This document shows positions 6,650-13,558 of a stretch of DNA of 14,594 bases, in pieces. Position numbers and translations under genes: made by a program. The DNA comes from CAZVUW01 sp964629825 (GTDB lineage: Bacteria; Actinomycetota; Nitriliruptoria; Euzebyales; Egibacteraceae), in assembly GCA_964629825.1 (NCBI GenBank), contig CAZVUW010000082.1, forward strand, positions 1-14,594, in the 5' to 3' direction. Numbering within the stretch: the first letter of the stretch is position 1; every line of letters starts with the position of its first letter. The notes under the pieces were generated by a model. That model did no database searches, was not told the origin of the DNA, and saw nothing but the letters and a program-made list of their open reading frames with translations.

Positions 6650-6691
6650 GTGCAGGTGTTCTCCCGACCTCGCAGGAGCCAATCCCCGTGA
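6650..6691 (+). CDS. Possible leaderless upstream ORF coupled to glpX
   Basis: Thirteen codons (MQVFSRPRRSQSP if GTG is read as Met) begin at the predicted transcription start. The stop TGA (6689-6691) overlaps the GTG of glpX in a GTGA arrangement. No known peptide family. It could pass ribosomes to glpX or act as a small regulator, or be chance; glpX also has its own AGGAG. Confidence 0.25.
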   Translation: MQVFSRPRRSQSP

Positions 6692-7710
6692 GCGAACATC
6701 AGGGTCAGCAGCCGGATCGCAACCTAGCGATGGAGCTGGTGCGGGCAACCGAGGCGGCGGCCATGGCGGCCGGGCGCTGGATGGGCCGCAACCAGAAGGA
6801 GGCGGGTGACCAGGCGGCCGTGGATGCCATGCGGCTCATGCTGTCCTCGGTCCAGATGGACGGCGTGGTCATCATCGGTGAGGGCGAGAAGGACGAGGCG
6901 CCGATGCTCTACAACGGCGAGAACGTCGGGACCGGCGAGCCGCCGGGCCTCGACATCGCCGTGGACCCGATCGACGGCACCAGGCTGCTCGCCGAGGGGC
7001 GCAACGGCTCGCTCTCGGTCATCGCCGCGGCCCCGCGCGGGACCATGTTCAACCCCGGCCCGATGGTCTACATGATGAAGTGGATCGTCGGCGAGGACGC
7101 CGTCGGCGTGGTGGACATCGACGCCCCCATCACCGACAACCTGCGCAAGATCGCCCGGGCCAAGGGCAAGCGGGTCGAGGACCTCGAGGTCATCATGCTC
7201 GACCGCCCCCGCCACGCCGAGATGATGGCGGAGGTCCGCGAGTCGGGGGCGCGGCTGCGGCTGATCATGGACGGCGACGTCGCGGCGGGCCTGCTCGCGA
7301 TGCTGCCGGAGAAGTCGGTCGACGTGCTGCTGGGCATCGGCGGGACCCCGGAGGGCGTCACGACCGCCTGCGCGGCGCAGGCCCTCGGCGCCGAGCAGCT
7401 CGGCCGGCTGTGGGCGCGGAACGACGACGACGTCGCGGCGGCCAAGGAGCAGGGCTACGACCTCGACGAGGTGCTCACCACCGACCGGCTGGTGTCCTCG
7501 AACAACACCTTCTTCGTCTGCACCGGCATCACCCCGGGCGACCTGGTCGAGGGCGTGCGCTACCACTCCCGCGGGGCCACGACCGAGTCGCTGGTCATGC
7601 GCGGCCGGTCCGGCACGATCCGCTACATCAAGGCGCGGCACGCCTTCTCCAAGCTGATGGAGTACTCCGCGATCGAGTTCGACCGTCAGGAGGAGGAGGA
7701 GGACTCCTAG
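6688..7710 (+). CDS. glpX: Class II fructose-1,6-bisphosphatase GlpX
   Basis: 340 residues, the normal GlpX length. It hydrolyses fructose-1,6-bisphosphate to fructose-6-phosphate and inorganic phosphate, the committed step of gluconeogenesis, in the cytosol with divalent metal. Visible family motifs are VVIIGEGEKDEAPML (residues 60-74, metal-binding acidic residues), VDPIDGTRLL (92-101), IMDGDVAAGLL (193-203), GIGGTPEGVTTACA (216-229) and NNTFFVCTGITPGDLVEGV (272-290). The C-terminus ends in an acidic run (EEEED). GTG 6688 was chosen because AGGAG (6674-6678) lies nine bases upstream and the protein then begins shortly before the conserved RNLAMELVRATEAAA; an earlier in-frame ATG at 6598 would run through the crotonase end. 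GlpX is commonly the main or only FBPase in actinobacteria. Confidence 0.96.
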   Translation: MSEHQGQQPDRNLAMELVRATEAAAMAAGRWMGRNQKEAGDQAAVDAMRLMLSSVQMDGVVIIGEGEKDEAPMLYNGENVGTGEPPGLDIAVDPIDGTRLLAEGRNGSLSVIAAAPRGTMFNPGPMVYMMKWIVGEDAVGVVDIDAPITDNLRKIARAKGKRVEDLEVIMLDRPRHAEMMAEVRESGARLRLIMDGDVAAGLLAMLPEKSVDVLLGIGGTPEGVTTACAAQALGAEQLGRLWARNDDDVAAAKEQGYDLDEVLTTDRLVSSNNTFFVCTGITPGDLVEGVRYHSRGATTESLVMRGRSGTIRYIKARHAFSKLMEYSAIEFDRQEEEEDS

Positions 7711-7756
7711 CCCGGCCCGAGGCGTGCCCGAGGCTCGGCTCGAATCCTCCTTCCCG

Positions 7757-7762
7757 TATGGT
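7757..7762 (+). promoter_or_regulatory. Candidate -10 element for the M64 peptidase gene
   Basis: TATGGT, of TAnnnT form, overlaps the left arm of the palindrome at 7759-7777. Transcription would begin near 7769-7771, leaving a leader of about 60 bases. The -35 is weak. Confidence 0.35.
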
Positions 7763-7777
7763 TGGCGACGCCAACCA
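7759..7777. promoter_or_regulatory. Perfect 19-bp palindrome, probable operator
   Basis: TGGTTGGCG and CGCCAACCA flank a single A. The palindrome overlaps the likely -10 and the predicted transcription start of the secreted peptidase gene, and no T-tract follows, so a repressor site is more likely than a terminator. The binding protein is unknown. It could alternatively form the stem of a glpX 3' hairpin, although a one-base loop would force some pairs open. Confidence 0.55.
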
Positions 7778-7782
7778 CACGC

Positions 7783-7810
7783 GGGAGCCCTCAGCGACTG
7801 CGGGGCTCCC
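7783..7810 (+). promoter_or_regulatory. Leader hairpin before the M64 peptidase gene
   Basis: GGGAGCCC (7783-7790) and GGGCTCCC (7803-7810) pair around a 12-base loop. The hairpin ends seven bases before the AGGAGG ribosome binding site (7818-7823). It may affect translation or stabilise the mRNA. I do not recognise a known riboswitch. Confidence 0.45.
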
Positions 7811-7828
7811 CCCCGGCAGGAGGAAAGC

Positions 7829-10444
7829 ATGACGAACTCGTTGCGAACGCCCGTGAGCTGGGTTGCTCTCGTAGCCCTGCTGGCCGGGCTGAGCCTGGTG
7901 GCGCCCCTATCCGCCGCTGCTCAGGATCCACCGGAGCCCGGTAGTGCCACAGTTGTGCCCCTGCAGATCACCGGGCCCCCCGAGTCACGCTTCAACTTCG
8001 TCCTCATGGGCGATGGCTACACCGCCGACGAGCTGGACGACTTCCGCGAGGACGTCGACCGTCACCTGAACGTCATGTGGTCCATGGAGCCCTACCGCAG
8101 CTACCGGAACTACATGAACGTCTACGTGATCGAGATCGTGTCGGCCGAGTCCGGGATCGACTGCGACCCGGATCTCAGCTCACCGCGCAAGGACACGCCG
8201 CTGAACATGGGTCTGTGGGGCGGCTGCAACCCGAACAGCGTCCAGCGCCTGCTGACCATGAGCAACTCGGCGGCCAACTCCTACGCCAGCATGATCCCTG
8301 GAGTGACCGCCTCGAACCGCCAGATCCTGGCCATCGGCAACTCCAAGACCTACGGCGGTGCGGGCGGCGCGTACGCCACCGCCACGTCTGACAACGCCCT
8401 GTCGGCGCTGATCAGCCCCCACGAGGTCGGGCACTCCCTGGGCGGGCTCCAGGACGAGTACGTCTACTACGCCCGCAACGAGGACCGCGGTCGCTACACC
8501 GGTGGCGAGCCGAGCTCCATCCACCACACCCTCCTCACCGAGGAGCAGATGATCGAGCAGCAGGCCAAGTGGTGGCGCTGGCTCGGCGAGGAGAGCGAGT
8601 CCGGCGGGATCATCGGCCGCTACGAGGGCGGGATGTACTACTCGAGCGGCATCTGGCGCCCCAGCCAGCACTCCAACATGAAGGCGCTCGGCTACTACTA
8701 CGACCAGGTCAGCCGTGAGCGCCTGACCCAGCGCATCTCGGCCCGCCTCAACATCCTCGAGGCGTCCACGCCCACCAACGCCCCGGTGGGGCCGAACGAC
8801 GTGCTGTGGGTGGAGACCGCCAACCCCGTCTACCACGAGCTCGACGTGACCTGGCGCATCAACGGCCAGGTCGTCCCGAACCCAGGTAACAGCCGCAACC
8901 TCGACCTCGGGGCGCTGGACGTGGAGCCGGGTGACACGGTTCAGGTGACCGTGCAGGACCCGACCGACTTCGTCCGTGACCCGGCGATCCGCAACTCGTC
9001 GGCCATGACGCGGACCGCCACCTGGACCGTCGGCGACCAGCCATCGACCCCGGTCGAGGTCGACGTGCGCTTCACCGGCTCGACCCAGACCAACCGGGCG
9101 GTGGGCGCGACCGACGTCGTCTACGTCCAGACGCCGCACCCGACGGACCGCATCCTGGACGTCACCTGGCGCCTGGACGGCGAGGTCGTCCCAAACCCCT
9201 ACAACCGCCGCCACTTCCACCTGGCGGACGCCGACCTGACCCCCGGCACGCACACGCTGACGGCCACCCTGACCGACCCGGCGCAGCCCGGCCGCTCGGA
9301 CACGCTGACCTGGACGGTCGACAACACCGACGCAACCGTCGACTACGAGGTGTCCCAGCCGCGCGCCACCGTGGACGGCGACAAGCCGCACTACTTCTAC
9401 TTCGAGCAGTTCAGCCTCAAGCTCGAGCCGACCGACGACCAGCCCGGTCACGTCGTCGGCGAGTTCCGGCTGAACCGCGACGGGTGGCACCACTACTACG
9501 GTCACCCGGAGAACTCCGACGAGCCGTTCCTGTTCACCCCGACCGGCATCAACGTCGATGACCTGATCTACGGCAGCCTCGGTGGCCCGAGCATGAGCGT
9601 GGCGCCGTTCGAGCACCGTGATCCGGGCTATGGCACTCACACGATCGAGTACCGGGGCATCGACGCCGCCGGCAACATCGGCCCGGCGGGCGAGTTCACC
9701 TCGACCGTCCTCCCGGGTGCGGCGCCGGACTGCACCCGCACCGTCACCGGCGTCGTCCGCGGCGGCCTGACCGTCAGCGAGGGCGTCACCTGCCTCGAGG
9801 ACGCCACCGTTCTGGGTGGCGTGACCCTCGCCGCCGGCGCCGGTCTCGTCGCCACCGACAGCCGCATCAACGGCGGTCTCGACGCGGACGGCGCGGCTGC
9901 GCTGCACCTGTTCGGAAGCACCGTCAACGGCGGCTCCGACGTCGCCGGCGCGGGCGACGTGGTCGTCGCGGCCTCGTCCTTCAGCGGCGGCCTGTCGCTG
10001 ACCGGCAACCGCGGTGACAACGGCGTCATCCTGACCGGCAGCCTGGTTTCCGGGCCGCTGACCTGCACGGACAACGAGGGCGGCGTCAACGACTTCGGTG
10101 CCGCCAACGACGTCCGCGGCACGGCCACCGGCCAGTGCGCCGAACTGGACGAGCCGCGCGACATCACCTTCGCCGCGACCGTCGAGGAGCTGGCCGAGCT
10201 CGTCGCCGACGCGGGCATCACCGAGGGCCTGGAGGGCAAGATCCGCCACGCCCTCGACACCGCCGAGGAGTGGCTGGGCATGCCGAAGAAGCTCGGCCCG
10301 GCCCTGTCCCACCTCGACCGCGCCGTGCACCTCCTGCTCTGGCAGGCCGACGTGATCGACGAGAAGGGCAAGCCGAACCAGGGCGACGCCGACGCCCTGC
10401 GCCGGCTGGCCGACACCATCCTGGAGCTGCGCGCGCGGCTCTAG
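7829..10444 (+). CDS. Secreted M64-family metallopeptidase with Ig-like, solenoid-like and FIMAH-like domains
   Basis: 871 residues. AGGAGG (7818-7823) lies five bases before ATG 7829. A Sec signal peptide is clear: LRTPVS, a hydrophobic core, then PLSAAA with likely cleavage after Ala31. The catalytic part (about 45-300) fits peptidase M64, the IgA-peptidase family: zinc motif HEVGHSLGGLQDEY (His198, Glu199, His202, Asp209) and the later IWRPSQHSNM (275-284). Two homologous Ig-like repeats follow (8765-9037 and 9080-9325, both with LDVTWR and VVPNP). Next comes an aromatic-rich domain (HYFYFEQFSLKL) ending in YRGIDAAGNIG, then Gly/Val/Thr-rich short repeats (residues 635-770) suggesting a beta-solenoid, and a helical FIMAH-like C-terminus (about 779-871). 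No sortase signal or C-terminal membrane anchor is seen, so it is probably released or held to the wall non-covalently. Substrate unknown. Confidence 0.9.
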   Translation: MTNSLRTPVSWVALVALLAGLSLVAPLSAAAQDPPEPGSATVVPLQITGPPESRFNFVLMGDGYTADELDDFREDVDRHLNVMWSMEPYRSYRNYMNVYVIEIVSAESGIDCDPDLSSPRKDTPLNMGLWGGCNPNSVQRLLTMSNSAANSYASMIPGVTASNRQILAIGNSKTYGGAGGAYATATSDNALSALISPHEVGHSLGGLQDEYVYYARNEDRGRYTGGEPSSIHHTLLTEEQMIEQQAKWWRWLGEESESGGIIGRYEGGMYYSSGIWRPSQHSNMKALGYYYDQVSRERLTQRISARLNILEASTPTNAPVGPNDVLWVETANPVYHELDVTWRINGQVVPNPGNSRNLDLGALDVEPGDTVQVTVQDPTDFVRDPAIRNSSAMTRTATWTVGDQPSTPVEVDVRFTGSTQTNRAVGATDVVYVQTPHPTDRILDVTWRLDGEVVPNPYNRRHFHLADADLTPGTHTLTATLTDPAQPGRSDTLTWTVDNTDATVDYEVSQPRATVDGDKPHYFYFEQFSLKLEPTDDQPGHVVGEFRLNRDGWHHYYGHPENSDEPFLFTPTGINVDDLIYGSLGGPSMSVAPFEHRDPGYGTHTIEYRGIDAAGNIGPAGEFTSTVLPGAAPDCTRTVTGVVRGGLTVSEGVTCLEDATVLGGVTLAAGAGLVATDSRINGGLDADGAAALHLFGSTVNGGSDVAGAGDVVVAASSFSGGLSLTGNRGDNGVILTGSLVSGPLTCTDNEGGVNDFGAANDVRGTATGQCAELDEPRDITFAATVEELAELVADAGITEGLEGKIRHALDTAEEWLGMPKKLGPALSHLDRAVHLLLWQADVIDEKGKPNQGDADALRRLADTILELRARL
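8765..9325 (+). repeat. Two homologous Ig-like repeats within the M64 peptidase
   Basis: Units of 91 codons (8765-9037) and 82 codons (9080-9325) share the order ST-TN, VG-DV, the TANP/TPHP stretch, LDVTWR, VVPNP and TWTV. The DNA is similar too, for example ACCTGGCGC and GAGGTCGTCCC/CAGGTCGTCCC. This indicates an internal duplication of an Ig-fold domain. Confidence 0.75.
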
Positions 10445-10465
10445 CGCGGCAGCGCTGAAGCAGGC

Positions 10466-10500
10466 GGAGGGGCGTCCGATCGGGCGCCCCTCCTTGCTGT
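10466..10500 (+). terminator. Intrinsic terminator after the M64 peptidase gene
   Basis: GGAGGGGCG (10466-10474) and CGCCCCTCC (10485-10493) form a nine-pair stem. The loop region, TCCGATCGGG, can pair further. The T-enriched TTGCTGT follows. It lies 21 bases after the stop codon and separates the peptidase from pstS. Confidence 0.8.
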
Positions 10501-10508
10501 TGCCGGAC

Positions 10509-10530
10509 GTTCACCGCCGCTTCACCTGCA
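10509..10530 (+). promoter_or_regulatory. PHO box (PhoP-type binding site) upstream of pstS
   Basis: Two adjacent 11-base direct units, GTTCACCGCCG (10509-10519) and CTTCACCTGCA (10520-10530), share TTCACC in the same register. This matches the GTTCACC-type units bound by PhoP in Streptomyces. The site lies about 27 bases upstream of a -10-like TACCGT and 76 bases before the pstS start, a good place for an activator. Induction on phosphate starvation is inferred. Confidence 0.75.
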
Positions 10531-10557
10531 GGCGGGGGTTCGGCAACACGGTCCTCC

Positions 10558-10563
10558 TACCGT
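10558..10563 (+). promoter_or_regulatory. Candidate -10 element of the pst promoter
   Basis: TACCGT lies 27 bases downstream of the PHO box, with transcription expected near 10570. No good -35 is present, consistent with a promoter that depends on an activator. Confidence 0.4.
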
Positions 10564-10606
10564 CGTCGGCGTTGACATCCCCCGACCTCGGCATGAGGAG
10601 AACCGC

Positions 10607-11668
10607 ATGCGCAACAAGCCCGCCCTCGGCATCGTCTCGGTTGGGCTCGCCCTCTTCGCGACCGCCTGCGGCGGAGCCGTCGCAGACCCCGTGACCGGCT
10701 CGGTGGACCTCGCCGGCGCGGGCGCCAGCTTTCCCGACCCCATCTACCAGACCTGGATCGGCACCTACACCCAGGACGTCGACCCCTCCGTCACGATCAA
10801 CTACAACGCGATCGGCTCGGGCGGGGGCCGCGAGGCGTTCATCGCGCAGGAGGTCGACTTCGCCGGCACCGACGCGTTCATGAGCGACGAGGACATCGCG
10901 GCGGCCGTCGAGGCGCGCGGCGCCGGCGAGGTCCTGCACATCCCCATGGTCTTCGGCGGGGTCGTCGTGGCCTACAACATCGAGGGCCTCGACGACCTGG
11001 TGCTCGACGCCGCCACCGTCTCGGCGATCTTCCGCGGCGAGATCACCAACATCAGCGACCCGGCCATCGCCGCGCTGAACCCGGCCATTGACCTGCCCGA
11101 CCAGGATCTGACCGTGGTGCACCGCTCGGACGGCTCCGGCACCACGTCCATCTTCACCACGTGGCTGGCCGACGAGGATCCGGCCTGGGCCGAGGAGGTC
11201 GGCGCCGGCAGCGAGGTCACCTGGCCGACGGGCCTGGGCGGCGATCAGAACCAGGGCGTGCAGCAGACCCTCGTTCAGCAGCCCGGGGGGATCGGCTACC
11301 TCTCGCTCGAGTTCGCGGTCGAGGCCGGCCTGCCGTTCGCGCGCATCGTCAACGCCGACGGCAACGCCGTCGAAGCCACGACGCAGACCGTCTCGGCTGC
11401 GGCGGAGGCCCTGACCGACATCCCCGATGACCTGCGCTTCAGCTTGCTCGATGTCGGTGCTGACGCCTACCCGGTCGTCGGGGCGACCTGGATCCTCGCG
11501 TCCACCACCGGGATGGACGAGGCCAAGGCCGAGGCGCTGCGCTCGTTCCTCACCTGGGCGCTCGAGGAGGGCGCGGCCGACGCCGCCGAGCTCGGCTACG
11601 CGCCGCTCGGTGATGCGATGCGCGAGCGCGCGCTCGAGAAGGTCGCCCAGATCAACAGCGATGCATGA
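10607..11668 (+). CDS. pstS: Phosphate ABC transporter substrate-binding lipoprotein PstS
   Basis: 353 residues. It captures phosphate outside the membrane and delivers it to the PstC/PstA channel. The N-terminus is a lipoprotein signal: a hydrophobic stretch then LFATAC, with Cys21 as the lipid-modified residue. Phosphate-contact segments are visible: GAGASFPDPIY (residues 37-47), IGSGGGREAF (69-78), VDFAGTDAFM (83-92) and RSDGSGTT (173-180). ATG 10607 has GAGGAG (10595-10600) six bases upstream. It is first in an operon whose following gene overlaps it by eight bases (ATGCATGA). The PHO box upstream indicates phosphate-starvation control. Mature-region spacing after the lipobox is short compared with many actinobacterial PstS proteins. 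Confidence 0.97.
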   Translation: MRNKPALGIVSVGLALFATACGGAVADPVTGSVDLAGAGASFPDPIYQTWIGTYTQDVDPSVTINYNAIGSGGGREAFIAQEVDFAGTDAFMSDEDIAAAVEARGAGEVLHIPMVFGGVVVAYNIEGLDDLVLDAATVSAIFRGEITNISDPAIAALNPAIDLPDQDLTVVHRSDGSGTTSIFTTWLADEDPAWAEEVGAGSEVTWPTGLGGDQNQGVQQTLVQQPGGIGYLSLEFAVEAGLPFARIVNADGNAVEATTQTVSAAAEALTDIPDDLRFSLLDVGADAYPVVGATWILASTTGMDEAKAEALRSFLTWALEEGAADAAELGYAPLGDAMRERALEKVAQINSDA

Positions 11669-12653
11669 GCTGGCCCCATCGCAGGCAGACCGCCCCTCCT
11701 CCCTGTCCGGGGGGAGGGGTCGGCACGCCGACACGGCCTTCCGCTGGGTGGCCACGCTGGGCGGCGCGTCCGTCCTGGCCCTGCTCGCCTGGATGATCCT
11801 CTCGACCAGCGCCGACGCGTGGCCGGTGCTGCGCAAGGAGGGGCTGGGCTTCCTGCTGGGCGACGTGTGGCAGCCGGGCAGCTCGCGGACCGAGATCACC
11901 GGCACCTACCAGGCCCGCAGCTTCCTGTGGGGCACGGTCTACACGTCGGCCATCGCGCTGGTGCTGGCCGTGCCCCTGGCGGTGGGAGTCGCCCTGTACC
12001 TTAGCGAGCTCGCCCCGCCGCGCGTCCGGGCGCTGCTCACCAACCTGGTCGACCTGCTGGCCGGCATCCCAAGCATCGTCTACGGCCTGTGGGGCGTCAT
12101 CTTCCTGCTGCCGCTGCTGCGGCCGGTGATGCAGCTCCTCGCTGACACCGCCGGCCGCGTGCTGCCGTGGCTGTTCGGAGGGCCGGTGCAGGTGCGCAGC
12201 TACTGGCTCGCCGGGGTCGTGCTCGGGATCATGATCCTGCCGATCATCAGCGCCGTCTCGCGCGAGGTCATCGCGGGCGTTCCGGTCGAGGAGCGCCACG
12301 CCGCCTATGGCCTCGGCGCCACCCGCTGGGAGGTCATCCGCCACGTCGTCCTGCCGCGCGCCCGCGCCGGGATCATCGGCGCGACGATGCTCGGTCTGGG
12401 ACGGGCCCTGGGCGAGACCATCGCGGTCATGCTGCTGATCGGCGGCTCGGCAAACCTCGACACGCGCCTGTTCGGGCCAGGGCAGACCATCGCCGGCCAG
12501 ATCGCCAGCCAGTTCCGCGAGTCCTCGCCCGAGGCCATCTCCGGCCTGGTCGCGCTGGGCGTCGCGCTGTTCGGCCTGACGGTCCTGGTCAACGTCGGCG
12601 CCCGGGCGATCGTCGCCAGGACCGGACGCATCCCAGGAGGTTCCGCGCTGTGA
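11661..12653 (+). CDS. pstC: Phosphate ABC transporter permease PstC
   Basis: 330 residues; one of the two membrane subunits of the Pst importer. A hydrophilic N-terminus of about 28 residues precedes the first membrane segment (about 29-48), then a periplasmic stretch holding EITGTYQARSFLWGT, and further segments beginning near 92, 128, 182, 240 and 293. The ATPase-coupling EAA loop is at 209-232 (EERHAAYGLGATRWEVIRHVVLP), followed by LGRALGETIAVMLLIGG, a strongly conserved PstC stretch. ATG 11661 was chosen because it overlaps the pstS end by eight bases and gives a normal-length protein; an earlier in-frame ATG at 11427 lies deep inside pstS. The Shine-Dalgarno is weak, so translational coupling is likely. 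The stop overlaps pstA. Confidence 0.96.
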   Translation: MHELAPSQADRPSSLSGGRGRHADTAFRWVATLGGASVLALLAWMILSTSADAWPVLRKEGLGFLLGDVWQPGSSRTEITGTYQARSFLWGTVYTSAIALVLAVPLAVGVALYLSELAPPRVRALLTNLVDLLAGIPSIVYGLWGVIFLLPLLRPVMQLLADTAGRVLPWLFGGPVQVRSYWLAGVVLGIMILPIISAVSREVIAGVPVEERHAAYGLGATRWEVIRHVVLPRARAGIIGATMLGLGRALGETIAVMLLIGGSANLDTRLFGPGQTIAGQIASQFRESSPEAISGLVALGVALFGLTVLVNVGARAIVARTGRIPGGSAL

Positions 12654-13555
12654 GCGCGCAGATCGACACGGCTCGCCACACCGCTCTCACCGACGTCTCG
12701 CCGCGTTCGCGTCGGCGCGCCCGCCGCGACCGGCTGATGCACGGGGTGCTGCTCGCGAGCCTGGTGCTGGCGCTGATCCCGCTCGGAGCGATCCTGGCGG
12801 TGACGGCGTACAACGGGCTGCCCGCTCTGAGCCTTGAGCTCTTCACCGAGCTGCCGCCGTTCCGCGTGGCCGAGGAAGGCGGCGGCTACTCCTCGGCGTT
12901 CGTCGGGACGCTGTACATGGTCGGGATCGCGACCGTCCTGAGCGTGCCGCTGGGGATCCTCGCGGCGGTGTTCCTGGTCGAGTACCCGGAGTCGCCCATC
13001 GTGGGGCCGACCCGCTTCTTCACCGACGTCATGACCGGGGTGCCGTCCATCTTCGTCGGGGTGTTCGTGCTGACCGCCTTCGTCCGCGGCTTCGCGATCG
13101 GCTGGTCGCCGCTGGCCGGCGGCATCGCCCTGGCCATCCTTATGCTTCCGATCATCGTCCGCTCCGGTGAGGAGGTGCTGCGGCTCGTCCCGCAGGAGCT
13201 GCGCGGCGGCGCCTACGCCCTGGGAGCGCGCCGCTGGCAGGCGGTGGTCAGGGTCGTCCTGCCGGCCGCCGCCGCGGGGCTTGCGACCAGCGTCATGCTG
13301 GCGGTCGCGCGCGCCGTGGGCGAGACCGCGCCGCTGCTGCTGACGGCGGTCGGGCTGCGCGAGATCCAGCTGCGGCTGTTCGAGCGGGGCGAGAACATCT
13401 ACTCCAACGCGCTCACGCTCCAGGCCTTCGGCGAGGCACGCAGCTTCGCCCCGGCGGCCCAGGCCCGCGGCTGGGCCGGCGCGTTCAGCCTGATCGTCAT
13501 CGTCCTGCTGCTGAACCTGGCAGCCCGGATGATCGCCCGCCGCGCGGCCCGCTGA
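12650..13555 (+). CDS. pstA: Phosphate ABC transporter permease PstA
   Basis: 301 residues; partner membrane subunit to PstC. It has an arginine-rich cytosolic N-terminus (SPRSRRRARRDRLM), a first membrane segment at about 31-53, and further segments near 83, 130, 154, 208 and 277. The EAA loop is at 182-205 (QELRGGAYALGARRWQAVVRVVLP), followed by AVARAVGETAPLLLTAVG, a conserved PstA stretch. The GTG start at 12650 overlaps the pstC stop (GTGA) and has AGGAGG (12635-12640) nine bases upstream. No pstB follows on this strand; a convergent pstB ends three bases after the stop. The C-terminus (GWAGAFSLIVIVLLLNLAAR) resembles the partial protein at the right edge of the window. Confidence 0.96.
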   Translation: MSAQIDTARHTALTDVSPRSRRRARRDRLMHGVLLASLVLALIPLGAILAVTAYNGLPALSLELFTELPPFRVAEEGGGYSSAFVGTLYMVGIATVLSVPLGILAAVFLVEYPESPIVGPTRFFTDVMTGVPSIFVGVFVLTAFVRGFAIGWSPLAGGIALAILMLPIIVRSGEEVLRLVPQELRGGAYALGARRWQAVVRVVLPAAAAGLATSVMLAVARAVGETAPLLLTAVGLREIQLRLFERGENIYSNALTLQAFGEARSFAPAAQARGWAGAFSLIVIVLLLNLAARMIARRAAR

Positions 13556-13558
13556 CCC

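Noticed and set aside
8180..10330. Long open frame of 716 codons on the minus strand, opposite the peptidase gene
   Set aside because: Its low-complexity Arg/Gly/Val/Asp composition is what the antisense of GC-biased codons gives. It has no domain, and the opposite strand encodes a clear protein. The same holds for the minus frames at 5079-6542 and 10511-11905.
10572..10577. Perfect TTGACA -35 hexamer between the PHO box and pstS
   Set aside because: The position 17 bases downstream is GAGGAG, the ribosome binding site region, with no -10. It would also put the transcription start inside the coding sequence.
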